A stretch of DNA of 64,000 nucleotides from Candidatus Zixiibacteriota bacterium (GTDB lineage Bacteria > Zixibacteria > MSB-5A5 > GN15 > FEB-12): the NCBI GenBank assembly GCA_029860345.1, contig JAOUBJ010000004.1:124001-188000 (forward strand), given 5' to 3'. Shown here one piece after another: positions 37,559 through 49,965 of the stretch. How positions within the stretch are numbered: the first letter of the stretch is position 1; the number at the start of each line of letters is the position of its first letter. The notes beneath the pieces are model-generated. The model saw only the letters and a program-made list of their open reading frames with translations. It ran no database searches and was not told where the DNA came from. Both the position numbers and the translations under genes were made by a program.

Positions 37559-37586
37559 AAAAAAGCCGGTGCAGAACACCGGCTTT
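37559..37586 (-). terminator. Terminator of the heme-binding-type lipoprotein gene
   Basis: On the minus strand AAAGCCGGTG (37586-37577), a five-base loop and CACCGGCTTT (37571-37562) form a perfect ten-base stem that runs into six T (37564-37559). It lies 27 bases after the stop at 37613. Confidence 0.85.
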
Positions 37587-37612
37587 GGCAATCTTTGTAT
37601 GGTGAAGGGCGC

Positions 37613-38608
37613 TTACGGCAGGGCAATCCAGAAATCAGCGGAGAAAGCACGTTGCGAACTGCCGGGCGCAATATCGGTATAGTTGTCAAGAACACCGATC
37701 CTGGTTTTGATCCGACTAATATTCGCCATGCTGACATCATCGGTCGAACCGGCCAACGTGCGCGACATAACAACTGTCCATTGTCCTGCCTGCTCGTCGA
37801 AGTGGTGAGCGGTGCGAACATCCCAGCGGCTTTCGTCAATGTTCTCCCAGTCGACACCGGCGACTATGTACCAACCAGGAACCGTTTGACCAACCGTCCA
37901 GTTGCGGGCGTTGGCTTGTACCCAGATATCCAGATTTCTCATATGGTTGCTGTACATGACATCGCCGGTGAACTCCCATTCACTGGAATCAACGTATGTG
38001 GGTTGAGTCGGATCGTTAATCGATTTGGGTCGGTTTTGGAAGGCAACTGAGTTAGCCCCGGCATCCGCGATCAGGGAGTCATTACGAAATGTTAAGTCCT
38101 CGGCCAAATTCTGTGTCCCGGTGGTTAGTAATCTCCAGTTCCAGGTATCCCATCCACCGCCGGGCGCTCCTTCGAACATAGCGAAGACTTCGTCCTCGCC
38201 ACGAGTCCCCTCATACCACGTGAATCGGAAAGTCTCGTTGTTGTTGAGCTCCCAATTGTCTCGCTGAATGCTCCGGCTGGCGTCGGCCCACTGAAACCTC
38301 AGGTAGAGCCGGTCACCTATCTTTATAGCCTGAAGGTCGACCGAGGAAGGCGCCGCCAAAGATTTGTCGGGGCCAAGTGGTGATTTGATCGGACCGACCG
38401 GCAGGGCAGCGCCGGTCGAGAGTGAGATGGTAGTCGCAGTAACGTCGTCCCAGGCGGCGTCGTTGTAGACCAACGGCCAGGCCGGGGCAACCGTGGTACC
38501 CGGTGTCACTGTTATGCTGTTGTCGCCGGGAATTACTTCGTCGTCGTCACCACAACCGATCCATAACAACGTGCTAAGGGCGATTGTCGACACAATGAGC
38601 TTTTTCAT
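37613..38608 (-). CDS. Lipoprotein with ethylbenzene-dehydrogenase-like heme-binding domain
   Basis: Exported lipoprotein. The lipobox is LLWIGC, so Cys19 would be lipidated and the mature protein begins CGDDD. The remainder resembles the heme-binding gamma-subunit domain of ethylbenzene dehydrogenase and related DMSO-reductase-family enzymes: DAAWDDVTATTISL, IKIGDRLYLRFQWADAS and the terminal VMSRTLAGSTDD...FSADFWIALP. AGGAGG lies seven bases before the ATG. A TATAAT box is at 38646-38641 without a clear -35. No catalytic subunit is nearby. Whether it binds heme is inferred from the family. Confidence 0.72.
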   Translation of the reverse strand: MKKLIVSTIALSTLLWIGCGDDDEVIPGDNSITVTPGTTVAPAWPLVYNDAAWDDVTATTISLSTGAALPVGPIKSPLGPDKSLAAPSSVDLQAIKIGDRLYLRFQWADASRSIQRDNWELNNNETFRFTWYEGTRGEDEVFAMFEGAPGGGWDTWNWRLLTTGTQNLAEDLTFRNDSLIADAGANSVAFQNRPKSINDPTQPTYVDSSEWEFTGDVMYSNHMRNLDIWVQANARNWTVGQTVPGWYIVAGVDWENIDESRWDVRTAHHFDEQAGQWTVVMSRTLAGSTDDVSMANISRIKTRIGVLDNYTDIAPGSSQRAFSADFWIALP

Positions 38609-38681
38609 ATTCCATCCTCCTGAATGATAATCAATCGTACATTATACAAGATAAGGCCGACCAAGTGATCTGAAAAGCGAA

Positions 38682-40433
38682 TTATTCGGACAGTCGTTTG
38701 ACGACAATCATGGTCAGATCATCATAAACATGCTGTGGTGCGGCGAATCTGGTGACAGCACGGTAGACGGCCTCGAGTATTTCGGCTGCCGACTTATCAG
38801 CGTTTTCCCGGATGACCTCGGTCAGTTGCTCCAACTCGATTTCATTGTCGTCCGGATCGAACACTTCGCTGATACCGTCAGTGTACAGAAAGATTATGTC
38901 TGAGGCATTTATGTACACCGGACGCTCTTCGTACTCAGCCTCCGGGGACACACCCAACAAAGGTCCCCCCTCGCTCAGATATTCGACACTCCCGTCGGCC
39001 CGAATCAAAATCGGCAGGCAGTGACCACAGTTGGCAAAAGTAAAGACATGGTTCTTTGAATCGAGGACACCATAGACAGCCGTCACGAAGTTACCCGGCT
39101 GTACCGATTCGCACAGGAGGTTGTTGACTTTGCTGCAGATAGTACGGATAGCGTAGTTGTTGCGGATTTCGGCGATGAGTGAAGCACGGAAAGAAGCCAT
39201 TATCAACGAGGCCGGGATTCCCTTGCCGGAGACGTCGCCGATAGCCACACCAAACTGAGATTCGACAATCTTGATGAAATCATAGTAATCTCCGCCGACC
39301 TCAAAGGAGGGAATATTTCGCCCGCACAGATCATAACCGGCGATCTGTGGGTTGGCGCCCGGCAGAAAACTCCGCTGGATTTTTCGTGCAATGTGCAACT
39401 GCTCTTCAAGTTTGTGGGCCGACAACATCCGCTCGTGCATCCTGGCCCGTTCGACCGATACGGCAGCCTGAGAGGCAAAGGCCGCTACCAAAGACGCCTG
39501 CGGTTGGGTGAATGCGGCTATGCGATCAGATTCGAGATTGATCGCGCCTATGGTGCGGTCCCCCAAAATGATCGGCACCACCATCTCACTCCGGGTGTCA
39601 TCGCGCGAATTGACATAGCGTTCGTCGACCGCAACATCGGGCACGATCACCGCCCGGCCCGACTTGGCCACGCTGCCGACCAGACCCTGCCCGACTTTCA
39701 AGTGTATCTTGGGTCCACTTGCGGAATCGTATCCCTGTGTGGAGAGAGTCTGAATATCACCGGTATCGGCATCTATCAGGAAAACGCCGCCGGCATCGAA
39801 TTCGACTGCCCTTTTAAGTGAATCCAACATCATGCGTAACACTTCATCCAAACCGAGCGAACTTGACAGTTGCCGACAAATTTCCAACAGCAGGTCTTTC
39901 TGCAAAGCCTCGCGACGAACCATGCGGTACAGGTGGGCGTTGTCGACAGCCACAGCGATCTGGTTGGCCAGGCCGATCAAAACATCCATGTCGCCCGAAT
40001 CAAACTGCCCCTCCTGTTTGTTGATCGCCTCTATCACCCCGATCATCTGGCCCTTACCGATCAACGGCACGGAAACCAGTGAACGTGTCTCCACTCCGGC
40101 CAGGCGTCCGATCTCCTGGTCTACTCGCTGGTCGGTCGAGGCATCGGCGATTACTACCGGCTCTCGGAAGTTGGTCACCCAGCCCACCACCCCGGCGCCC
40201 ACGTCAAGGTAAAAATGTTTCATCTCGAAATCGGCTGAGTTCATGAAACGAACCTTCATGTCGGTTCGTTCATGGTCTACTCGAAACACCAAAGCGGCCT
40301 CGGAACCGGCGGCGGCGATAATCAATCTTAGTACCCGCTCAATCAACTCCTCATATTCCAGAGTCGAATTGAAAGTGCGGCTGGCCTCAAGCAGCAGTTT
40401 CTCGGCCCGTGTATGGTCGGCGGCAAAGTTCAT
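38682..40433 (-). CDS. GAF-GAF-SpoIIE serine phosphatase (RsbU-type)
   Basis: Soluble signalling phosphatase. Two GAF domains occupy about residues 10-165 and 180-335. A short coiled-coil linker (LEEQLHIARKIQRSFLPG) leads into a PP2C/SpoIIE domain (about 370-583) with metal-binding Asp residues in GGDYYDFI, AIGDVSGKGIPASL and FLYTDGISEVFD. Such enzymes dephosphorylate anti-anti-sigma factors in partner-switching pathways. No STAS or RsbW-like gene lies nearby. The 99-bp tandem repeat array lies immediately upstream and, on this strand, encodes a repeated peptide that ends 20 bases before this start codon. Confidence 0.9.
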   Translation of the reverse strand: MNFAADHTRAEKLLLEASRTFNSTLEYEELIERVLRLIIAAAGSEAALVFRVDHERTDMKVRFMNSADFEMKHFYLDVGAGVVGWVTNFREPVVIADASTDQRVDQEIGRLAGVETRSLVSVPLIGKGQMIGVIEAINKQEGQFDSGDMDVLIGLANQIAVAVDNAHLYRMVRREALQKDLLLEICRQLSSSLGLDEVLRMMLDSLKRAVEFDAGGVFLIDADTGDIQTLSTQGYDSASGPKIHLKVGQGLVGSVAKSGRAVIVPDVAVDERYVNSRDDTRSEMVVPIILGDRTIGAINLESDRIAAFTQPQASLVAAFASQAAVSVERARMHERMLSAHKLEEQLHIARKIQRSFLPGANPQIAGYDLCGRNIPSFEVGGDYYDFIKIVESQFGVAIGDVSGKGIPASLIMASFRASLIAEIRNNYAIRTICSKVNNLLCESVQPGNFVTAVYGVLDSKNHVFTFANCGHCLPILIRADGSVEYLSEGGPLLGVSPEAEYEERPVYINASDIIFLYTDGISEVFDPDDNEIELEQLTEVIRENADKSAAEILEAVYRAVTRFAAPQHVYDDLTMIVVKRLSE

Positions 40434-40472
40434 GGTTGGGAAAGTACGATTTCCTAAGGTAATGTCAATCGG

Positions 40473-40868
40473 AATGACACGGTCAAGCCGTGTTTCTCGC
40501 GTATCGCGCGGCGCTGAACCAACAGCATGGGAGCTCGGGGGAACATGTCTCCTCCTGGTATGCCGACTCGTAATGACACGGTCAAGCCGTGTTTCTCGCG
40601 TATCGCGCGGCGCTGAACCAGAAGCATGGGAGCTCGGGGGAACATGTCTCCTCCTGGTATGCCGACTCGTAATGACACGGTCAAGCCGTGTTTCTCGCGT
40701 ATCGCGCGGCGCTGAACCAGAAGCATGGGAGCTCGGGGGAACATGTCTCCTCCTGGTATGCCGACTCGTAATGACACGGTCAAGCCCTGTTTCTCACGCA
40801 TCGCGCGGCGCTGACCCAACAGCATGGGAGCTCGGGGGAACATGTCTCCTAATAGTATGCCGACTCGG
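40473..40868. repeat. Four tandem copies of a 99-bp repeat
   Basis: Copies begin at 40473, 40572, 40671 and 40770. Copies 2 and 3 are nearly identical; 1 and 4 have a few changes. Each holds the palindrome ACACGG-tcaag-CCGTGT (damaged in copy 4). On the minus strand the first three carry AGGAGG four bases before an ATG, and copy 4 has AGGAG two bases before it. Because 99 is divisible by three, frames stay open on both strands; on the minus strand 40843-40454 would encode a 33-residue unit four times. The core palindrome also occurs once near 32753. It lies between divergent genes. Confidence 0.9.
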
Positions 40869-40926
40869 TTAGAATGATTCGGGTGTTTCCCTTGTCAGCC
40901 GTCGGTGCATTCGCTAAATTGGCGGC

Positions 40927-41922
40927 ATGTCGAATGGAAAACCGAGCGTACTGGTCACCGGCGCCAACGGGTTCGTGGGGACGCGACTGTGCCACTTACT
41001 GCTGAAGGAAGGCCTGGCCGTTGTGGCCGGTGTGCGGAAAAGCTCGGACTTGAAGTCGCTTGAGTCTATGAATATCGAGTACCGCTATGGTGATGTAACG
41101 CGGCCTGAGAGCCTGCCCGAGATGGTGACCGGTGTCGATTACATCGTGCATAACGCCGGCATCACCAAGGCGCGAAACAAAGATGACTTTCGAAGGATAA
41201 ACGAACAAGGGACCCAGGCGCTGTTCGATGCGGCTGCCGAACATAATAACTCGGTGAAAAAAATCGTCTACATATCATCGTTGGCCGCGGCCGGTCCCTC
41301 GGTGCCGGGTCGTCCGGTAACCGAAGAAGACACGCCCCATCCCATCACGACCTATGGACGCTCCAAACTTGGGGGTGAACAGACTGCCCTTGGGTTCTCG
41401 GACCGGTTGCCGGTTCTGTCGATCCGTCCGCCTGGTGTGTACGGACCGGGCGACAGAGAGATCTTCGGTTTCTTTGAGGCCGTGCACAAAGGGATCCGTC
41501 CGCTAATCGGCGATACCAAACGACGTATACAAATAGTGCATGTCGACGATCTGGCCCGTGGGATATTTCTGGCCCTGACCAAGGAGACAAAACCCGGCGC
41601 GGTATACTTCATTGCCGAGAACATGTCCTACACCATGGCCGAACTAATCGGCTTGTTGCAACAAGCGTGTGGTCGAAAGGGTTTTCCGCTGAAGCTTCCG
41701 GCCCCACTGTTCCGAGCCGCGGCGGTAGTTTCGGAAGTAGCCTGCAAGCTGTTTCGCACCACGCCGATGTTGACCCGCGAGAAAGCGGCCGAACTGCTCG
41801 ACTGGTGGGAGATGTCGCTTGACAAAGCTCACAACGAGTTGGATTACCGGTCGCGCATTCCATTCGCGCAGGGAGCAAAAGATACCTATGACTGGTACAT
41901 CCGTATGGGGTGGCTCAAATGA
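40927..41922 (+). CDS. NAD-dependent epimerase/dehydratase (extended SDR)
   Basis: Extended short-chain dehydrogenase/reductase. The nucleotide-binding motif is VTGANGFVGTRL near the N-terminus. The catalytic YxxxK is YGRSK, with a conserved ISSLAA Ser upstream, and RPPGVYGPGDR is the typical substrate-loop start. Members act on nucleotide sugars, sterols or isoprenoid-derived groups; the C-terminal part (LTREKAAELLDWW...D) resembles hopanoid- or hydroxysteroid-associated SDRs, but the substrate is not known. The next gene overlaps its stop (ATGA). Confidence 0.85.
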   Translation: MSNGKPSVLVTGANGFVGTRLCHLLLKEGLAVVAGVRKSSDLKSLESMNIEYRYGDVTRPESLPEMVTGVDYIVHNAGITKARNKDDFRRINEQGTQALFDAAAEHNNSVKKIVYISSLAAAGPSVPGRPVTEEDTPHPITTYGRSKLGGEQTALGFSDRLPVLSIRPPGVYGPGDREIFGFFEAVHKGIRPLIGDTKRRIQIVHVDDLARGIFLALTKETKPGAVYFIAENMSYTMAELIGLLQQACGRKGFPLKLPAPLFRAAAVVSEVACKLFRTTPMLTREKAAELLDWWEMSLDKAHNELDYRSRIPFAQGAKDTYDWYIRMGWLK

Positions 41923-42338
41923 TTTCCACTGAGCTTGTTGTATACTGTCTCGTTTTGGGTGGGGCGGCGCTGTTGGTGGTTACTGTACTTTATGAGTTGC
42001 TCGGCAGAATAATCAAAGCCTCACGAGACATGCCCGTCGCCCTTATCGAACCGACCTCACCGGCCTGGTATCTGTTGAATTTTGTCATGGAGTACTTGTT
42101 CCTGGTGGCCGTGCCGACCTTCGCCTACCTGGTATTTGTCGTAGCCTTGCCGCTTGAGGGCATCAAGCCGGCCCTGGCCGCGGCGGTGATGGCTTTCACA
42201 CTGGGTGCGGCGCCGACACTGTTGGCGGTTTCTGTTCGCATCAAGTTGTCGGTGTCGTATTTGTTGTATATTCTTCTGGGCGTACTCTTGAAACTGGCCG
42301 CGGTGATGGCCACTATCGGCTACTTGTACTCACTCTAA
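41919..42338 (+). CDS. Small membrane protein, function unknown
   Basis: No family recognised. About 139 residues with four predicted membrane helices (near 8-28, 48-72, 80-102 and 112-135). I use the ATG at 41919, which overlaps the SDR stop (ATGA), instead of the frame start at 41910. It lies between the SDR and a PLP enzyme, 12 bases before the latter, so the three genes likely form one operon. Confidence 0.6.
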   Translation: MISTELVVYCLVLGGAALLVVTVLYELLGRIIKASRDMPVALIEPTSPAWYLLNFVMEYLFLVAVPTFAYLVFVVALPLEGIKPALAAAVMAFTLGAAPTLLAVSVRIKLSVSYLLYILLGVLLKLAAVMATIGYLYSL

Positions 42339-42350
42339 GAAGGGTCACGC

Positions 42351-43511
42351 ATGGCTTCCAATGACAAGTTCGCTCTTATCCGACGACGGTTTCCGCACAC
42401 AAAAAAGGTGACCTACTTCAACGCCGGTTCCTATGGGCCGTTTTCCATCGATGTGCAACAGGCGATTGAAGCCAACATCAGCCAGCGAGTGGCAGCCGAG
42501 CGTGATGACTCACACGATGCCTTCGAGACCCAGGATGAATTGCGGGCGATCTATGCGCGCATGATCGGCGCACGCAAACGTGAAGTCGGTATCGGGCTGA
42601 ATACTTCATTTGGTTTGAACATTGCCGCCTTTGGTTTGCCGCTGAATAAGACCGACGAAGTGCTGGTGTCCGATGTTGAGTTCCCGGCTATTCGATACAC
42701 CTGGCGGGCCGCGGCTGAGGCGCGCGGCTTCAGGCTGAAAGTGCTCAAGTCACGCGGCCGCTGTTTTGATATGGATGCACTCAGGCGCGGAGTGACAAAG
42801 CGTTCCAAAGTGCTGACCGTGTCGTGGGTGCAGTTTTTCAATGGATACAAGGCCGACCTGCAACAGTTGTCGGAATTCTGCCGCGAAAACGGCATGTTTT
42901 TCGTGGTCGATGGTATCCAGGGGATGGGCGTGGAACCGATCAATACCAAGATCATCGACATCGATGTTTTTACGTCGGGATGTCAGAAGTGGATGTTGGC
43001 GCCGCAGGGGTGTGGGTTCTTCTATCTGTCCGACCGTATCCGTGACCGGCTCAAACAACCGTTCATGAGCTGGTTGGGGTCGGACTGGAAGATGAACTTC
43101 ACTGATCTGTTTCGATATGAGCAACCGTTTTTTGATTCGGCGCGACGGTTCGAGATGGGATACTACGTCGTGCTGAACATGATGGCGATGAAGGCTGCGG
43201 CTGAGATGTTTGTCGATCTCGGTATCAGAAACATCCAGCGACACAACTACGCTCTCATCGACCGCCTGGCCGACTTTATAGACAGCCATCCCTACTATAC
43301 CATCACGTCCAACATGGAACCGACCCATCGCTCGTCGATTTTCACTTTCACCTGCGATGATTACAAATCACTGCATCGTGAGTTGTTGAAGAACAAGATT
43401 ATCCTGGTGCAGCGCGAGGGGTCTATCCGTGTCTCGGTGCATCTTTACAACAACGAACGCGACATCGACAAGACCATCGGCGTGCTCCAGAAATTCGCAC
43501 GGGGGAGATAG
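42351..43511 (+). CDS. Class V-fold PLP-dependent aminotransferase/desulfurase-like enzyme
   Basis: PLP enzyme of the aminotransferase class V fold (cysteine desulfurase, isopenicillin N epimerase and relatives). It opens with VTYFNAGSYGPFSIDV. The PLP-binding Asp lies in FFVVDGIQGMGV, and the Schiff-base Lys in SGCQKWMLAPQGCGFFYL. The C-terminal domain ends with IRVSVHLYNNERDID. The cysteine-desulfurase active-site Cys loop is not apparent, so it is more like the epimerase/aminotransferase branch. It is the last gene of a small operon with the SDR and a membrane protein. Confidence 0.85.
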   Translation: MASNDKFALIRRRFPHTKKVTYFNAGSYGPFSIDVQQAIEANISQRVAAERDDSHDAFETQDELRAIYARMIGARKREVGIGLNTSFGLNIAAFGLPLNKTDEVLVSDVEFPAIRYTWRAAAEARGFRLKVLKSRGRCFDMDALRRGVTKRSKVLTVSWVQFFNGYKADLQQLSEFCRENGMFFVVDGIQGMGVEPINTKIIDIDVFTSGCQKWMLAPQGCGFFYLSDRIRDRLKQPFMSWLGSDWKMNFTDLFRYEQPFFDSARRFEMGYYVVLNMMAMKAAAEMFVDLGIRNIQRHNYALIDRLADFIDSHPYYTITSNMEPTHRSSIFTFTCDDYKSLHRELLKNKIILVQREGSIRVSVHLYNNERDIDKTIGVLQKFARGR

Positions 43512-43867
43512 CTAGTAAACCGAATACTCCTGGGGCTTGGGCCCGCGCGAAGCGCGAAAGGCAGGCTTGCCTGTGGTTCGACACCGCTCACCAAGTGGGA
43601 GAGCGCGAAGCACCACAAACCTGGCTTGCCAGTCATTCCCGCGCAGGCGGGAATCCATCTTCTCTTGTGCCGTCATGCGACTCCGCTTGCCGGCTTCTGT
43701 CGTTCCTGTACAAGCAGGAATCCATCATCTTTTCTTTTTCTTTTCCCCTCTCGAGAGGGGTGCCCCGCCGACGGCGGGGCGGGGTGTGTTCTTCGCGGTG
43801 TCAAACCAATAACACACCCCTATATCCCCTCTCAAGAGGGGACTTTGAAGAAGCTCTGTATCTATGG
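43512..43867. repeat. Palindromic repeat cluster, CCCCTCTCGAGAGGGG family
   Basis: CAGGCTTGCCTGT (about 43563), two GGAATCCATC-type repeats (about 43650 and 43720), the perfect 16-base palindrome CCCCTCTCGAGAGGGG (43745-43760), GCCCCGCC-gac-GGCGGGGC (43762-43780) and CCCCTCTCAAGAGGGG (43826-43841) fill this gap. A related AACACACCCCGCC...CAAGAGGGG segment lies at about 59400-59453. There is no gene; the short frames here are repeat-derived. Confidence 0.7.
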
Positions 43868-44973
43868 CTATGTAACGTGGTTGGACGCCGACTGGCTTAA
43901 CAGCGGACTAAGTTCCGCGTCATCACGAATGACCTCGAAGATCTTCTCGCAGGCAGGCGCGACGTTTTCGACATCGAGGTCAACAGCCTGGAACTTACTC
44001 AAAAACCCGTGCGGATCATCAAGCACTTTCAGGGGAAAGATCTTCTTGTCGCGAGCATCCGCATAGCCTGCTTCGTGATCGGTCCACTCGGATCCTCTGT
44101 AGTTCTCTGTTAGCAGTGCTAGAAACACGTGGCAGTCGTTGAGTTCGTTCAGAATACTGGTCATCCACTTTTTAGACGGTTCGATGCTCGCGTGTGCCAA
44201 GAATGCCTTGACTCCATGCTTCTCCAATGCCATTTGGATTTGCCCCGCGAGTTTCGCGTCCTTCGTCGAATAACTGATGAAAGCACGGAGTGGGCCCACG
44301 ATCACGGGTTGATCTTTCGCTCGTCTTCGATACTCCTCCGCCTCCTGGTGTACTTTGTCATCAGCACCTGGAATTATGTTCACAGCACATTGCAACATCT
44401 CGTACTCTTGATTGTGTCCCGCAGACAACATGCTGTCAAAGGAGGTAGGAAAGTCAGGACCCTTGAGGGACGCCAATAATAAACGTCCTCTTATAGACAG
44501 GTTATTTAGAGACTCTATGATTCTATTTGGGTTGCGAGGAAGCGCAGACAGTATTTCTATCAGCGTAGGAGGCGGTTTCGGATATTCTTCCATCCTCCTA
44601 TCGATATACTCCAGAATCTCTAATCTAATGATCTTCTTTGACGTTCCCTCACCCTCAATGAGATCTTCAAGGGCCGACTTACTCAGAGTGCACTCGAACT
44701 TGCCCGTTCCCAATAAGGTAAAAACAGCCCGAGCTGCTATTACATTTCCCTCTGCTCTCTTAATCTGCGCCAAGGCCAACTCACCGGCTATGACGTTTTG
44801 CGGTTGCCAGTCCGACTCACCCAATTCTCGTGCCGAAGCACGATAGACCGCCGTGATTCGGCCGTCCGTCAATGGCCAAGCTCTCACCGGAAGGGCAACG
44901 TTGTAAACAGCCTCTCCTTTGACCACCGAGTAGGTAATCACTTCATTGGCGTACTTATCATGCAAATGCGCCA

Positions 44974-44974
<1 letters not shown>
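43868..44974 (-). CDS. TIR-domain protein abutting secA
   Basis: The C-terminal 140 residues form a TIR domain: LRAFISYSTKDAKLA (about 230-244), then VFLALLTENYRGSEWTDHEAGYA with the predicted catalytic Glu of NAD-cleaving TIR enzymes (S-E-W...E). The N-terminal 225 residues are not recognised; they mix strands (first 60) and helices. I use the GTG at 44974, which overlaps the secA stop (TAGTG) and follows GGAAGG; the frame stays open 17 codons into secA, but this is probably not translated. The DNA looks A+T-richer than secA. A role in NAD-depleting defence is inferred from the TIR domain. Confidence 0.75.
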
Positions 44975-47949
<2,975 letters not shown>

Positions 47950-48086
47950 ACCTCTTTTGACTCCTTGGAGTTTATACTCAGGGAGGATACGAAAATTTGA
48001 TATCTGAGGCAATGAGAGTTGTGAGGTCCGGAACACCACCCCACACTTTCCTCTTGCTGCCAACCGCTCGGTCCGGTAGATTGAAT

Positions 48087-48998
48087 ATGAACATGGATAA
48101 GTTTGAACCAGGAATCGTAGTTGCAACCCGCGGCAAAGTCTTCGAAGTACGCACCCAAGACGGCAGTCGGATCAGTTGCGAAGTACGTCAGAAAGTAAAA
48201 GACGAAGTGGCGCACACCACACCGGTGGCAGTCGGTGACGACGTGCTGTTCAGCCGCAGTCACGAAGGTTCCGGCGCCATCGAAAAAGTGCTGGAACGTC
48301 GCACCACGTTCTGTAGGCCGGCCAAAGGAGTCGAAGGCAAACTGCAAGTGATCGCGGCCAATCTCGAACAACTGGCGATAGTCGTCTCGGCCAAACAACC
48401 TGCTCTCAAAACAGGATTGATAGATCGGTTTCTTGTCGCGGCCCAAGTGGGCTCGCTTGAGCCGATTTTGGTGATCAATAAAGTTGATCTCGATTGGTCC
48501 GATAGTCTAAAGGCAATCGCCGCAGCTTACCAAAAAATCGGCATCCCGGTTTTCATGCTATCGGCTGTCTCAGGTGTTGGTGTCGATGATCTGGAACGCA
48601 ATCTGGCCGTCAGTCGCACATTGTTTGCCGGTCATTCCGGAGTGGGCAAATCTACGCTGCTCAATCGACTTATCCCCAAGCTGGAACTCAAAACCAAAGA
48701 AGTGTCGGCTTTCAGTGATCGCGGAACACACGCCACGACCAATATTGAATTGTATGAGTTGCCCGACGGCGGCTTTGTGGTCGATTCGCCCGGCCTGAAA
48801 GTGATGGGTCTGTGGGAGGTGGACACCGACCAACTGCCCTACTACTTTGCCGAGTTTGATTTGTATAATGAACAGTGCCGGTTTCAACCGTGCAGTCACA
48901 CGCACGAGCCGGACTGCGCGGTTAAACAAGCGGTCTCAGACGGTCTGATCGCTGACTTTCGGTATCACAACTATGTGGCCATAGCCGACAGCCTGTGA
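48087..48998 (+). CDS. rsgA: Ribosome small-subunit GTPase RsgA (YjeQ)
   Basis: Circularly permuted GTPase that checks maturation of the 30S subunit. An OB-fold occupies about 10-75. The permuted motifs come in the order NKVDL (G4), [14 protein letters not shown] (G1), [11 protein letters not shown] (G2), [10 protein letters not shown] (G3). The C-terminal zinc site is [15 protein letters not shown] use the ATG at 48087; the longer frame reaches back to 47997 without family similarity. It is divergent from secA across 137 bases. Confidence 0.95.
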   Translation: MNMDKFEPGIVVATRGKVFEVRTQDGSRISCEVRQKVKDEVAHTTPVAVGDDVLFSRSHEGSGAIEKVLERRTTFCRPAKGVEGKLQVIAANLEQLAIVVSAKQPALKTGLIDRFLVAAQVGSLEPILVINKVDLDWSDSLKAIAAAYQKIGIPVFMLSAVSGVGVDDLERNLAVSRTLFAGHSGVGKSTLLNRLIPKLELKTKEVSAFSDRGTHATTNIELYELPDGGFVVDSPGLKVMGLWEVDTDQLPYYFAEFDLYNEQCRFQPCSHTHEPDCAVKQAVSDGLIADFRYHNYVAIADSL

Positions 48999-49058
48999 GA
49001 GTATTTCGCTCAGTTAACTTAATTGAAGTAGCCGACTTACCGATATTGTAAGAATAGT

Positions 49059-49961
49059 ATGGCAAGCAAGAATATAGAATTTCGCGTCGGCGTTATTATC
49101 CTGATCGGAATCGTCATTCTGGCCGGATCGTTGTACTGGTTGCAGGGTTACAAACTCAAAGCCAACTCGCAGCGAGTCCTGGTGCTGTTTGACGATGTCG
49201 GCACCCTGGCCGCAGGCGATGGTGTGACCGTATCCGGTGTGCGAAAAGGAAAAGTGAATGACCTTCGTTTGACTCCACAGGGAGTTGAGGTTGAGTTGTG
49301 GCTAAGCCAGGATGTGATGCTTAAGAAGGATGCGCAGATTGTAATCAAGAACCTCGGCCTTATGGGGGAGCGATTCGTGGCTATCACGCCGGGACGAGAC
49401 CAGGAAGGCTTTGACTTCAGCCGACCCGCGCGCGGCCTGTATGACACCGGTCTGCCGGAAGTGATGGGGCTGATGGGGGAGATGATCACCGAGTTGCGCA
49501 ATCTGGTAATATCGTTCAAGCGAACGGTCGGGTCTGACTCCTCACTAAGTTTGTTTTCGAGCAGCCTGGAAAACCTTCAACAGGTTTCATCGTCACTGGC
49601 CGGTTACATGGAGCGCAACGAGGCCAAGCTGGACCGGACGGCGGAGAATTTTCTCTCGGCCTCGAAGGAACTCAACCTTATGCTCAAGACCAACCGCGGA
49701 CATATAGATTCCAGCCTGCAAAGAGCCGATCGGGTAACAGCCAGCCTCGAACAGATGGTGGGACGACTGGACACCCTGTCGATCTCGGCCCGGGAGTTCG
49801 CCGACAATCTGAACAATCCGGAAGGTACCTTGCAGTTACTCATTGAAGACCGACGCTTGTATGATGACCTGCGCAAAACCGCCGACAATATTGATGATCT
49901 TGTTAATGATATACGCGCCAATCCGCGTAAGTACATAAATCTGACTTTGGAGATATTCTGA
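49059..49961 (+). CDS. MCE/MlaD family protein
   Basis: Periplasmic lipid-transport protein anchored by one N-terminal membrane helix (about 10-29, VGVIILIGIVILAGSLYWLQ). The MCE domain follows (about 38-118: VLVLFDDVGTLAAGDGVTVSGVRKGKV ... NLGLMGERFVAITPG, here given in parts). A long helical C-terminus (about 140-300) could form the tunnel or a coiled coil. Partner permease and ATPase genes (mlaE, mlaF) are not adjacent. Four bases separate it from the GH57 gene downstream. Confidence 0.87.
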   Translation: MASKNIEFRVGVIILIGIVILAGSLYWLQGYKLKANSQRVLVLFDDVGTLAAGDGVTVSGVRKGKVNDLRLTPQGVEVELWLSQDVMLKKDAQIVIKNLGLMGERFVAITPGRDQEGFDFSRPARGLYDTGLPEVMGLMGEMITELRNLVISFKRTVGSDSSLSLFSSSLENLQQVSSSLAGYMERNEAKLDRTAENFLSASKELNLMLKTNRGHIDSSLQRADRVTASLEQMVGRLDTLSISAREFADNLNNPEGTLQLLIEDRRLYDDLRKTADNIDDLVNDIRANPRKYINLTLEIF

Positions 49962-49965
49962 GCCC

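Noticed and set aside
40473-40868. CRISPR array
   Set aside because: The repeats are contiguous 99-base units without unique spacers, and no cas gene is present.
40243-40872. A 209-codon plus-strand frame through the 99-bp repeats
   Set aside because: It overlaps the start of the phosphatase gene, has no ribosome site, and its open state follows from a repeat length divisible by three.
43537-44066. Plus-strand frames between the PLP enzyme and the TIR gene
   Set aside because: They encode repeat peptides and then run antisense to the TIR gene.
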